Assembly (NCBI RefSeq): GCF_042657165.1 | Contig: NZ_JBHSNJ010000012.1 | Span: 1,488,001 to 1,552,000, forward strand | DNA from: Agrilutibacter niabensis | Lineage (GTDB): Bacteria > Pseudomonadota > Gammaproteobacteria > Xanthomonadales > Xanthomonadaceae | Direction: 5' to 3' | DNA length: 64,000 nucleotides | Shown here: positions 17,736-25,936 of the stretch, piece after piece | Numbering within the stretch: the stretch's first letter is position 1 | How the letters are laid out: each line of letters opens with the position of its first letter | Translations under genes and position numbers: made by a program | Notes under the pieces: generated by a model | What the model saw: only the letters and a program-made list of their open reading frames with translations | What the model was told of the DNA's origin: nothing | Database searches by the model: none

Positions 17736-18485
17736 TCACTTGACGATTATCCGCGCGCCCGCCGGCTGCACCGGCCGGTTGTTGGCGTGGCCGAGCGTCC
17801 TGCCCACCACGGCCAGCTGCGCCGCGCTCGCCTTGACCGGTTGCTTGAGCACCAGCCAGCGCACGTCCTCGGAGCACGGCGGCGTAGTCAACGAACCGCT
17901 ATAGCGGTAGTAGTCGCGATCGGCGGGCAACAGGTCCGTGGCTGCCAGCGGCGTCGCCAGTTCCGTCTCGCCATCGGCCTGCTTCGGCACGCGCGGCCAG
18001 ACCTTGTCCAGCCAGGCGCTTTCCCTTCCTTCCTCGAACATCACCGCCACCACCGCAAGGTGGCCCTGGGCATCGGCGTGCACCAGGTGCGCCTCCATCG
18101 GGAAGGACTTGCCTTCGATCGTGTTCTCGCTGGGGACATGGAAGTGCAGTTGCTTCAGTTCGAAGTCGGTGCCATCCAGCGTGATCCGGCTGCCCGGTTT
18201 GTACTGGACCTGGATCGTGTGGCCGTTGTTGACGACGTCGTAGCCGCCGGGCTGGTAGTCGAACGCGATTGGAGGCAGGTCGGCCTCGATGAAGTGGGTC
18301 AGGTCGATCGGCGACTGATTCCTGCCACTGCCGCACAGTTGGAAGTCGTCCTCGAGCTCGCCCCAGTGTTCGGGGCCCGCCTCGCCCGTGTATTCCCAGT
18401 GCGAGGCGTGCTTGTGTTCTTCCGCCGAAGCCGGCACGCCGGTGAGCACCAGCAACAGCACGGCCAGGTGTGTGTGCGCCTTCAT
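17736..18485 (-). CDS. Alpha-type carbonic anhydrase, periplasmic
   Basis: A 249-residue zinc enzyme interconverting CO2 and bicarbonate. After signal peptide MKAHTHLAVLLLVLTGVPASA, the alpha-CA signatures appear: NQSPIDL, the zinc ligands QLHFHVPSEN (His114, His116) and HLVHAD (His133), and GSLTTPPCSEDVRWLVL. All catalytic features are present. AGGAGG precedes the ATG. It probably acts in the periplasm, supplying bicarbonate or buffering pH. It lies downstream of no obvious partner; the glycine-rich gene follows on the same strand after 62 bases. Confidence 0.93.
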   Translation of the reverse strand: MKAHTHLAVLLLVLTGVPASAEEHKHASHWEYTGEAGPEHWGELEDDFQLCGSGRNQSPIDLTHFIEADLPPIAFDYQPGGYDVVNNGHTIQVQYKPGSRITLDGTDFELKQLHFHVPSENTIEGKSFPMEAHLVHADAQGHLAVVAVMFEEGRESAWLDKVWPRVPKQADGETELATPLAATDLLPADRDYYRYSGSLTTPPCSEDVRWLVLKQPVKASAAQLAVVGRTLGHANNRPVQPAGARIIVK

Positions 18486-18805
18486 GAAGCCGCCTCCTGA
18501 TGCCGCCTCGGCTGAGCTGCGACGCGCAATGCCTGCGGGGTGGAACAAGGCGGAAGCAAAGTAGGCACTGCTCGCCTCGATCCACAACTATGGTCCGGTC
18601 GCGCGCGCGCCGAAAGTTGGCTCTATGGGCAAGGTGCGCCGCACTTCGGGGCAGCCGCCAATCGCCAGCGGCATCCAGGCCGGCAGATCGCTATTCATCT
18701 GGCGGAACTCCGTCGAACACCGCCATGACGGAAACACGCTCGATCGGAACACTCGCTGTAGGGGCATACGGCCGGTGCATGCACCGGCCCTGCGCCAGGC
18801 GCTCG
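18486..18805. other. Intergenic region between carbonic anhydrase and GH92 mannosidase
   Basis: About 320 bases without a convincing gene. It must hold the carbonic anhydrase promoter (TTGTGG and TACTTT, 18 bases apart, are seen on the minus strand near 18564-18593, weak). Short open frames here have no ribosome sites or recognisable motifs. Confidence 0.4.
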
Positions 18806-21175
18806 TCAATGCCCGGAACTCGAGTACGGCCGCGTTGCCTGCGGCCCCGGCCAGTCGCGATTGGGCGTGGCCTGCATGCTGAAGCGAAGTTCTCCCCCGC
18901 CCATGATCTCCTCGTGCCGGATGAAGGCACGGTCGAGCGGGCGGCCGTTGAGCGTCGCGCGACCGATGTAGGGATGCGCTTCATCCAGCCCATCGGCGAT
19001 CACGCTGAAGCGCTTGCCGTTGGGCAGGTTCAAGGTGGCGCGCGACAGGAACGGACGGCCGATGATGTATTCGTTGCTGGCCGGTGCGACGGGATAGAAG
19101 CCCAGTGCGGTGAACACGTACCAGGCCGACATCTGGCCGAGGTCGTCGTTGCCGGACAATCCGTCCGGGCGCGGCGCGTACTGGCTGGCCATGATCCGGC
19201 CCAGGCGTTCCTGCGTGCGCCAGGGCTGGCCGGCGGCGGCGTAGAGGTAGGCGACGTGGTGGCTGGGCTCGTTGCCGTGCGCGTACCAGCCGATCAGGCC
19301 GGTGATGTCTTCCATGTGCTCGAAGATCTTCGGATCGACCTTGGCGTCGAACACCTGGTCGAGCCGGGCGAGCAGCTTGTCCTCGCCGCCGTGCGCCTGC
19401 GCCAGCCCGGCGATGTCCTGCGGCACGTACCACGAGTACTGCCAGGCATTGCCCTCGGTGTAGTCGGAGCCGTAGCCGCTGGTGGTGGGATCGAAGGGTT
19501 CGCGGAAGCTGCCGTCGCGCTTGCGCGCGCGCATGAACCCGGTCGCGGGATCGAAGGCGTTGCGCCAGTTCGCGGCGCGCTTGTTGAACTGCGCCGCGAT
19601 GTCCTTGCGGCCCATGGCCTCGGCCATGCGCGCGATGGTCCAGTCGTCGAAGGCGTACTCCAGCGTCTTCGACGCGGCCTCGCCTTCCTCGTCGATCGGC
19701 ACGTAGCCGAGCTGCATGTACTGGGCGATGCCGTCGTAGGGACCGTAGCTCGCGCTGGCCACCATCGCCTGCAGCGCCTGGTCGGCGTCGTAGCCGCGGA
19801 TGCCCTTCATGTAGGCATCGGCGATCACCGGCACCGCGTGGTAACCGACCATGCACCACGTCTCCTGGCCGTGGAACGCCCACACCGGCAGCGTGCCGTA
19901 GGGACTGACGCGTTGCGACGCCAGCAGCGACTGGATGAAGTCGTTGTTGCGCTGCTCCGGCTGCACCAGGGTGAGCAGCGGATGCAGCGCGCGATAGGTG
20001 TCCCACAGCGAGAACGTCGAGTAGTGGGTGAAACCCTTGGCCTGGTGCACGGCGTTGTCGGGGCCGCGATAGCGGCCGTCGCTGTCCATGAAGAGGCTGG
20101 GCCCCATGAAGCTGTGGTACAGCGCCGTGTAGAAGCTGCGCCGCATCGGCTCGGGCGCATCGATATCGACCGCGCCCAGCGCCTGCGCCCATTGCGCCTT
20201 CGCCTGGTCGCGCACGCCGTCGAAATTCCAGCCCGGCACCTCGGCGTCGAGATTCGCGATGGCGCTTTCTTCGCTGACCGGCGAGATCGCCACCTTGGCG
20301 AGCAGTTGCTGCCCGGTCGCGGTATCGAAATCGAATGCACCGACCAGTTGCCGCCCTTCGATCTGGGCGCGCTGGCGGGGATCCTTTTCGCCAGGCGGCG
20401 GAAAGCCCTTGTAGGCCACGTCCTGTTCGGTGTCGTGGAACTGGTGCCCGCTCACCGGCCGCGAGAAGCGCATCGCGAAGTACAGCTGCCGTCCCGGCGC
20501 CCAGCCGCGCGTTTCGCGGAAGCCGGTGACGGTGCCGTCGGGACGCATCCGCAGCCGCGACCACTGCACCTTGCCCGTGTAGTCGTACATGCTCGTGCGC
20601 AGGTCGACCAGCACATGCGCGGGCTTGCCCTTGGGGAACGTGTAGCGATGCACGCCGACGCGCGCGCTGGCGGTGAGCTCGGCGCGGATGCCGTAGTCGT
20701 CCAGGGTGACCGCGTAGTAGCCCGGCTGCGCGACTTCGCCGTCGTGACCGAAGCGCGAGGTGTAGCCGCTGCCGGGCTTGGCCGCGTCGCCGCGCTCCAG
20801 CTTCACGTCGCCGGCGATCGGCATGACCAGTACGTCGCCGAGGTCGGAATGGCCGGTGCCGGAAAAATGCGTGTGCGAGAAACCGACGATGGTCCGGTCG
20901 TCGTAGCGGTAACCGGCGGCCCAGCCGTAGGCCTCCTTGCGCGGCTTGATCTGGGTGTCCGGGCTGAGCTGGATCATGCCGAACGGGACCACGGCGCCCG
21001 GGAAGGTGTGGCCCTCGCCCCCGGTGCCGATGTAGGGATCGACCGCCGCGTAGGCGGCTGCGTCCTTCGGTGCCGGCGCGGCCAGGACCCCGCCCGCCGC
21101 CGCCAATCCGAACAGCAGCATCCCCACCGTCGCCAGGGAATGCCCCCGTTCGCACCCGACCCGCTTTCCGCCCAT
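18806..21175 (-). CDS. GH92 family alpha-mannosidase, exported
   Basis: A 789-residue glycoside hydrolase of family 92, exo-acting calcium-dependent alpha-mannosidases that trim N-glycans and mannans. A signal peptide (MLLFGLAAAGGVLAAPAP) precedes VDPYIGTGGEGHTFPGAVVPFGM, the family's N-terminal signature; HTHFSGTG, GFSHTHFSG, SLWDTYRALHPLL, CMVGYHAVPVIADAYMKG and NEPSHHVAYLY are typical of the (alpha/alpha)6 catalytic domain. Full family length. It is transcribed away from lacI, and one LacI operator lies 23 bases before the start codon, so repression in the absence of mannoside is likely. Confidence 0.92.
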   Translation of the reverse strand: MGGKRVGCERGHSLATVGMLLFGLAAAGGVLAAPAPKDAAAYAAVDPYIGTGGEGHTFPGAVVPFGMIQLSPDTQIKPRKEAYGWAAGYRYDDRTIVGFSHTHFSGTGHSDLGDVLVMPIAGDVKLERGDAAKPGSGYTSRFGHDGEVAQPGYYAVTLDDYGIRAELTASARVGVHRYTFPKGKPAHVLVDLRTSMYDYTGKVQWSRLRMRPDGTVTGFRETRGWAPGRQLYFAMRFSRPVSGHQFHDTEQDVAYKGFPPPGEKDPRQRAQIEGRQLVGAFDFDTATGQQLLAKVAISPVSEESAIANLDAEVPGWNFDGVRDQAKAQWAQALGAVDIDAPEPMRRSFYTALYHSFMGPSLFMDSDGRYRGPDNAVHQAKGFTHYSTFSLWDTYRALHPLLTLVQPEQRNNDFIQSLLASQRVSPYGTLPVWAFHGQETWCMVGYHAVPVIADAYMKGIRGYDADQALQAMVASASYGPYDGIAQYMQLGYVPIDEEGEAASKTLEYAFDDWTIARMAEAMGRKDIAAQFNKRAANWRNAFDPATGFMRARKRDGSFREPFDPTTSGYGSDYTEGNAWQYSWYVPQDIAGLAQAHGGEDKLLARLDQVFDAKVDPKIFEHMEDITGLIGWYAHGNEPSHHVAYLYAAAGQPWRTQERLGRIMASQYAPRPDGLSGNDDLGQMSAWYVFTALGFYPVAPASNEYIIGRPFLSRATLNLPNGKRFSVIADGLDEAHPYIGRATLNGRPLDRAFIRHEEIMGGGELRFSMQATPNRDWPGPQATRPYSSSGH

Positions 21176-21197
21176 GTCCGCTCCCGGTTGGTCCGTT

Positions 21198-21213
21198 TTT
21201 AGATCGTTCTAAA
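21198..21213. promoter_or_regulatory. LacI-family operator 1 (GH92 side)
   Basis: TTTAGATCGTTCTAAA, an almost perfect palindrome with the central CG typical of LacI/GalR operators, just upstream of the GH92 start. It is the reverse complement of the second site; centres are about 101 bases apart. Confidence 0.75.
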
Positions 21214-21298
21214 CGGCGCACGCTACCATCGGAACCCGCCACCCACATGCTGCAACGCAAAATGCGCCCGCCCCCGATAGCGGGCAGGATTCGCCCGG

Positions 21299-21314
21299 AT
21301 TAGAACGATCTAAA
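21299..21314. promoter_or_regulatory. LacI-family operator 2 (lacI side)
   Basis: ATTAGAACGATCTAAA: the 14-base core TTAGAACGATCTAA is the exact reverse complement of the core of operator 1. It lies 40 bases before the lacI start, consistent with autoregulation of the lacI-transporter-kinase-isomerase operon. Confidence 0.75.
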
Positions 21315-21353
21315 AGGCCGGCCCGTGCGCTTCCCCTTCCACCTTCCCCTGCG

Positions 21354-22418
21354 ATGATGACCAGCGCCGACCATCGTCGGATCACCCTGGCCGACGTCGC
21401 CCTGGGCTGCGGGGTCTCGCGCGCGACCGTCTCGCTGGTGCTGCGCGGCAGCCCGCTGGTGCACGCCGAGACCCGTGCGCGGGTCGAAGCCGAACTCAAG
21501 CGGCAGGGCTACGTCTACAACCGCGGCGCGGCCAACCTGCGCCGCAAGGTGTCCTCGGGCGTGGCGCTGGTGATCAACGACCTCTCCAACCCGTTCTTCG
21601 CCGAGTTCGCCGCAGGCGTCGACGAAGCGCTCGCCACCGCGGGCTACGTCACCCTGCTCGGCAGCACCGGCGAATCGGTGGAACGCCAGCGCGCGGTGCT
21701 GGCCTCGCTGCTGGAACACGATCCGGCGGGGATCATCCTGTCGCCGGCCGAGGGCAGCGACGGCGAACAACTGCGCAGCCTGATCGGCGCGCGCACGCCC
21801 GTGCTGGTGTTCAACCGCGAACTGCAAGCCCGTACCGGCGACGCCAGCTGGGATTTCCTCTCCCTCGACAACGTCCGTGGCGCGCAACTGGCCACCGGAC
21901 ACCTGCTCGAGCGCGGCCATCGCCGCATCGCCTTCTTTGGAGGCCATCGTGATTCGAGTTCCTGCCGCCAGCGCCGCGAAGGCTATCGCGCCGCATTGAG
22001 CGAAGCCGGCATCACGCCGGAACCGCAGTGGCTGGTGGAGTGCGCGCCGACGCGCCTGGAAGCGGCGCGCCAGGTGAGCGCCCTGTTCGTGCGCGATCCC
22101 GCGCCTACGGCTGCGGTCTGCTACAACGACGCGGTCGCGCTGGGGCTGATGGCCGGACTCGCCGCGCTCGGGCGCCGCGCCGGCCAGGATTTCGCCGTCG
22201 TCGGCTTCGACGACATTCCCGAAGCCACGGTCAGCGCGCCGCCGCTGACCACCGTCGCCGTCGATCCCCGCGCCCGCGGCCGGCAGGCCGCCGAACTGAT
22301 CCTGCAGCGCTTGCGGGACCCGGACGCCGCCCCGCACCGCACCGTCGCCACCGTCCAGTTGCACGTCCGCGCCAGCAGCGACGTGCTGCCCGCGTCCCTT
22401 CCCGGAGCCACGCCATGA
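21354..22418 (+). CDS. LacI-family transcriptional regulator of the mannoside locus
   Basis: A 354-residue repressor. The N-terminal helix-turn-helix and hinge are ITLADVALGCGVSRATVSLVLRG and VYNRGAANLRRKVSSGVALV; the rest is a periplasmic-binding-like effector domain (VALVINDLSNPFFAEFAAG, VVGFDDIPEATVSAPPLTTV). It divergently flanks the GH92 gene with two operators between them and starts an operon whose next gene overlaps it by ATGA. The inducer is probably mannose or a mannoside, by context only. Confidence 0.9.
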   Translation: MMTSADHRRITLADVALGCGVSRATVSLVLRGSPLVHAETRARVEAELKRQGYVYNRGAANLRRKVSSGVALVINDLSNPFFAEFAAGVDEALATAGYVTLLGSTGESVERQRAVLASLLEHDPAGIILSPAEGSDGEQLRSLIGARTPVLVFNRELQARTGDASWDFLSLDNVRGAQLATGHLLERGHRRIAFFGGHRDSSSCRQRREGYRAALSEAGITPEPQWLVECAPTRLEAARQVSALFVRDPAPTAAVCYNDAVALGLMAGLAALGRRAGQDFAVVGFDDIPEATVSAPPLTTVAVDPRARGRQAAELILQRLRDPDAAPHRTVATVQLHVRASSDVLPASLPGATP

Positions 22419-23701
22419 GCCGTCGCAATCTTTCCTCGTCCGCGGCGATCGCGGTGCTGAGCATCATCTTCTTCACCTGGGGCGCGCTGACCAGCCTCAA
22501 CGACGTGCTCATCCCGCACCTGAAAGCCGTGTTCGAGATGAACTACGCGCAGACGATGCTGATCCAGTTCACCTTCTTCAGCACCTACCTGGTGATGTCG
22601 ATCCCGGCGGGACGGGTGGTCGCGCATGTCGGCTACAAGCCGAGCATCGTCATCGGCCTGGTGGTCGCCGGCATCGGCGCGCTGGCGTTCTACCCGGCCG
22701 CGAAGGCGCCGTCGTATCCGCTGTTCCTGCTGGCGCTGTTCGTGCTCGCCAGCGGCATCACGCTGCTGCAGGTCGCGGCCAATCCCTACATCAGCCTGCT
22801 TGGCGAGCCGCGCAAGGCGTCCAGCCGGCTAACGCTGGCGCAGGCCCTGAACTCGCTCGGCCACACACTGGCGCCGGCGCTGATCGGTCCGCTGATCCTC
22901 TCCGTCGCCGTCCTGGGCAGTGCCGAACTCACGCAACTGGCCGCGCCGCAGCAGGAGGCCTACCGCATCGCGCAGGCCGAGTCCGTGCAACTGCCGTACC
23001 TGGGCATCGCGGTCGGACTGTTCCTGCTGGCGAGCTTCGTCTACCTGTTCCGGCTGCCGCCGTTGACCGAAGCCACCGAGCAGGCCGATCCGCACCACCA
23101 CACCTTTTTCGAAGTACTGCGCCACCGCCACCTGCGTCTGGGCGTGGTTGCGATCTTCGTCTACGTCGGCGCGGAAGTGGCGATCGGCAGCTTCCTGATC
23201 AACTACATCGCCGACCCGCGGATCGGCAACATCGATGCGGGCACCGCGGCACGCTACGTGTCGTACTACTGGGGCGGCGCGATGATCGGCCGCTTCATCG
23301 GCTCCGCGCTGATGCGCAGGATCGATCCGCGCATGTTGCTCTGCATCTTCGCGCTGGTCGCGATCGCGTTGCTGGCCACGACCATCGCCACGACGGGTGC
23401 CGTCGCGATGTGGAGCGTGATCGCGATCGGCCTGTTCAACTCGATCATGTTCCCTACCCTCTTCACCTTGGGCATCGAAGGCCTCGGGCCGATGACCAGC
23501 AAGGCTTCCAGCCTGCTGGTGATGGCGATCGTCGGCGGCGCCGTGGTGCCGCTGCTGCAGGGACTGCTGGCCGATCGCGTCGGCGTGCAACTCGCGTTCG
23601 CGTTGCCGGTGCTGTGCTACGCCTACATCGCCTGGTACGCGTTGCAGGGATCGCGCCTGCCCGCGCTCGCGCCCGGCCATGCGGCGGCTGACATGCCATG
23701 A
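22415..23701 (+). CDS. Sugar MFS transporter (FucP/GluP type)
   Basis: A 428-residue permease with about 12 membrane segments. SIIFFTWGALTSLNDVLIPHLK is the FucP/GluP hallmark (FFxWGxxTxxND), and LQVAANPYISLLG and LAQALNSLGHTLAP are conserved in proton-coupled fucose, glucose/galactose and mannose permeases. Overlaps lacI upstream and the kinase downstream by ATGA, so it is part of one translationally coupled operon. Likely imports mannose released by the GH92/GH47 enzymes. Confidence 0.88.
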   Translation: MSRRNLSSSAAIAVLSIIFFTWGALTSLNDVLIPHLKAVFEMNYAQTMLIQFTFFSTYLVMSIPAGRVVAHVGYKPSIVIGLVVAGIGALAFYPAAKAPSYPLFLLALFVLASGITLLQVAANPYISLLGEPRKASSRLTLAQALNSLGHTLAPALIGPLILSVAVLGSAELTQLAAPQQEAYRIAQAESVQLPYLGIAVGLFLLASFVYLFRLPPLTEATEQADPHHHTFFEVLRHRHLRLGVVAIFVYVGAEVAIGSFLINYIADPRIGNIDAGTAARYVSYYWGGAMIGRFIGSALMRRIDPRMLLCIFALVAIALLATTIATTGAVAMWSVIAIGLFNSIMFPTLFTLGIEGLGPMTSKASSLLVMAIVGGAVVPLLQGLLADRVGVQLAFALPVLCYAYIAWYALQGSRLPALAPGHAAADMP

Positions 23702-24693
23702 AGGCAAACGCACGTTCCGCCATCGTCTGCTTCGGCGAAGCCCTGGTCGATTTCCTGGCACGGCCGCCAGCGAGCGCGGATGCGCCCCGGCATTTCGTCG
23801 AATACGCCGGCGGCGCACCCGCCAACGTCGCAGCGGCAGTCGCCCGGCTCGACGGCCAGGCGCGTTTCGTCGGCATGCTGGGCGAGGACATGTCCGGCGA
23901 CATGCTCGCATCGCAGTTGCAGGCGGCCGGCGTCGACATCTCGTACGTGCGTCGCACGGCGGAAGCGAAAACCGCCCTGGCCTTCGTCTCGCTCGATGCG
24001 CATGGCGAACGCAGCTTCAGCTTCTATCGCCCACCCGCGGCGGACCTGCTGTTCCGCGCGGAGCACTTCGAAGCGCGCTGCTTCGACAACGTGGCGGCTT
24101 TCCATGTGTGTTCCAACAGCCTCACCGAGCCGGCGGTCGCAGCGGCCACTCTCGCGGGAATGGGCCGTGCCCGCGATGCTGGCGCACTCGTGAGCATGGA
24201 CCTCAACCTGCGCCCGGCCCTGTGGCCACAGGGAATCGATCCGGCACCGCGCCTGTGGGAGGCGCTGCTGGAAGCCGACCTGGTCAAGCTGTGCCAGGGC
24301 GAACTCGACTTCCTCGCCCGATCCGCCGGCGGTGCGGACGCGACCCTGCAGCGACTCGGCAGCGGGCGCGCCCGGTGCGTGCTGGTCACCGAAGGCGCCG
24401 CGCCGATCCGCTGGTTCACCCGCACCCGGCAGGGCATCGCGCCGACGTTCCCGGTGCAGGTGGTGGACACGACGGCGGCCGGCGACGCCTTCGTCGGCGG
24501 GTGGCTGCAGTCGCTGGTCGAACAAGGCGTCGATCCCGGCAATCTCGAGGCCTTTCTCGAACAATCCGAGCGCCTGGCCGACTCGCTGCGCCGCGCCGCG
24601 GCCTGTGGCGCCCTGGCGACCACGCGCCACGGCGCCTTTGCGGCCATGCCGACGCGTGCGGAAGCCGAACACCTCCTGCGAGCACATCGATGA
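23698..24693 (+). CDS. PfkB-family carbohydrate kinase (probable fructokinase)
   Basis: A 331-residue ribokinase-fold sugar kinase: N-terminal FGEALVDFLA and GGAPANVAAAVARL, and the PfkB signature DTTAAGDAFVGG with the catalytic Asp at 263. In this operon it would phosphorylate fructose made from mannose by the next gene's product. Overlaps neighbours by ATGA on both sides. 2-keto-3-deoxygluconate kinase activity cannot be ruled out, but context favours fructokinase. Confidence 0.85.
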   Translation: MKANARSAIVCFGEALVDFLARPPASADAPRHFVEYAGGAPANVAAAVARLDGQARFVGMLGEDMSGDMLASQLQAAGVDISYVRRTAEAKTALAFVSLDAHGERSFSFYRPPAADLLFRAEHFEARCFDNVAAFHVCSNSLTEPAVAAATLAGMGRARDAGALVSMDLNLRPALWPQGIDPAPRLWEALLEADLVKLCQGELDFLARSAGGADATLQRLGSGRARCVLVTEGAAPIRWFTRTRQGIAPTFPVQVVDTTAAGDAFVGGWLQSLVEQGVDPGNLEAFLEQSERLADSLRRAAACGALATTRHGAFAAMPTRAEAEHLLRAHR

Positions 24694-25925
24694 ACCCCGA
24701 CGTTTCGATCCTGTCGGATTTCCGCGCCGAAGACTTCCTGCGCGCGCACATCGCCAGGACGATGGACTTCTACCACCCGCGCGCGATCGATCCCCGCGGC
24801 GGCTTCTTCCATTACTTCCGCGACGACGGAACGATCTACGACGCCGCGCACCGCCACCTCGTCAGCAGCACGCGATTCGTCTTCAACTACGCGATGGCGG
24901 CGCTCGAGTTCGGCGACGACGCCCCGTTGCGGAAGGAATACCTGGACGCCGCGCGCCACGGCCTGCGTTACCTGCGCGAAACGCATCGCGATCCGCACAC
25001 GGGCGGCTACGCCTGGACGATCCGTGACGGCCAGGCCGAGGACCGCACCAACCATGCCTACGGCGTCGCTTTCGTGCTGTTGGCGTACTCAACGGCGCGC
25101 AAGGCTGGCATGGAAGAAACAGTGCCGTGGATGGACGAAACCTGGGAACTGCTCGAATCGCGCTACTGGGACGCAGGCGCCGGCCTGTATCGCGATGAAG
25201 CCGATCCCGACTGGAACTTCAGCGACTACCGCGGCCAGAACGCCAACATGCACATGTGCGAGGCGATGCTGGCCGCGTACGAAGCCAGCCGCGAGCGACG
25301 CTATCTCGATCGCGCGCTGGCGCTGGCCGACCACATGACCCGGCGCCAGGCGGCAGAGGCCGGCGGCCTGGTGTGGGAGCACTACGACCGCGACTGGAAC
25401 ATCGACTGGGACTATCACCGCGACGATCCCAAGCACCTGTTCCGCCCCTGGGGCTTCCAGCCCGGCCACCAGACCGAGTGGGCGAAGCTGCTGCTGATCC
25501 TGGAGGGCCACCTGCACGAGCGCGGCGAAGCGCCAACATGGCTGCTGCCGACTGCGCAGCACCTGTTCGACACCGCGGTCGCGCGCGCCTGGGACGATGA
25601 ATCCGGCGGGCTGTGCTACGGCTTCGCACCGGACGGACGGATCTGCGACGACGACAAGTATTTCTGGGTGCAGGCCGAATCGATCGCGGCGGCGGCGCGG
25701 CTGGCGCTGCGCAGTGGCGATGCGCGCTATTGGGGCTGGTACGACCGGCTGTGGGACTACGCCTGGCGGCATTTCGTCGATCACCGCCACGGCGCCTGGT
25801 ACCGCATCCTCGATCGCGAGAACCGCAAGTACAGCGACGAGAAGAGCCCCGCCGGCAAGACCGATTACCACACGATGGGTGCGTGCCACGACGTGCTGCA
25901 CGTGCTGCGCCGCCCGTCATCCTGA
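24690..25925 (+). CDS. AGE-family sugar isomerase (probable mannose isomerase)
   Basis: A 411-residue member of the N-acylglucosamine 2-epimerase/mannose isomerase family with an (alpha/alpha)6 barrel. Typical motifs: FYHPRAIDPRGGFFHYF, RHLVSSTRFVFNYA, YAWTI, NANMHMCEAMLAAYEA, WGFQPGHQTEWAKLLL and KTDYHTMGACHDVL with the catalytic histidines. RGFQPGHQTEW-like sequences mark the mannose/cellobiose isomerase branch; the fructokinase neighbour points to mannose to fructose. No signal peptide, so cytoplasmic. Confidence 0.85.
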   Translation: MNPDVSILSDFRAEDFLRAHIARTMDFYHPRAIDPRGGFFHYFRDDGTIYDAAHRHLVSSTRFVFNYAMAALEFGDDAPLRKEYLDAARHGLRYLRETHRDPHTGGYAWTIRDGQAEDRTNHAYGVAFVLLAYSTARKAGMEETVPWMDETWELLESRYWDAGAGLYRDEADPDWNFSDYRGQNANMHMCEAMLAAYEASRERRYLDRALALADHMTRRQAAEAGGLVWEHYDRDWNIDWDYHRDDPKHLFRPWGFQPGHQTEWAKLLLILEGHLHERGEAPTWLLPTAQHLFDTAVARAWDDESGGLCYGFAPDGRICDDDKYFWVQAESIAAAARLALRSGDARYWGWYDRLWDYAWRHFVDHRHGAWYRILDRENRKYSDEKSPAGKTDYHTMGACHDVLHVLRRPSS

Positions 25926-25936
25926 GGAGAGTTCCG

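Noticed and set aside
18588..18809. A 73-codon minus-strand frame before the carbonic anhydrase gene
   Set aside because: No ribosome site, no homologous motif, and it overlaps the GH92 3' end.
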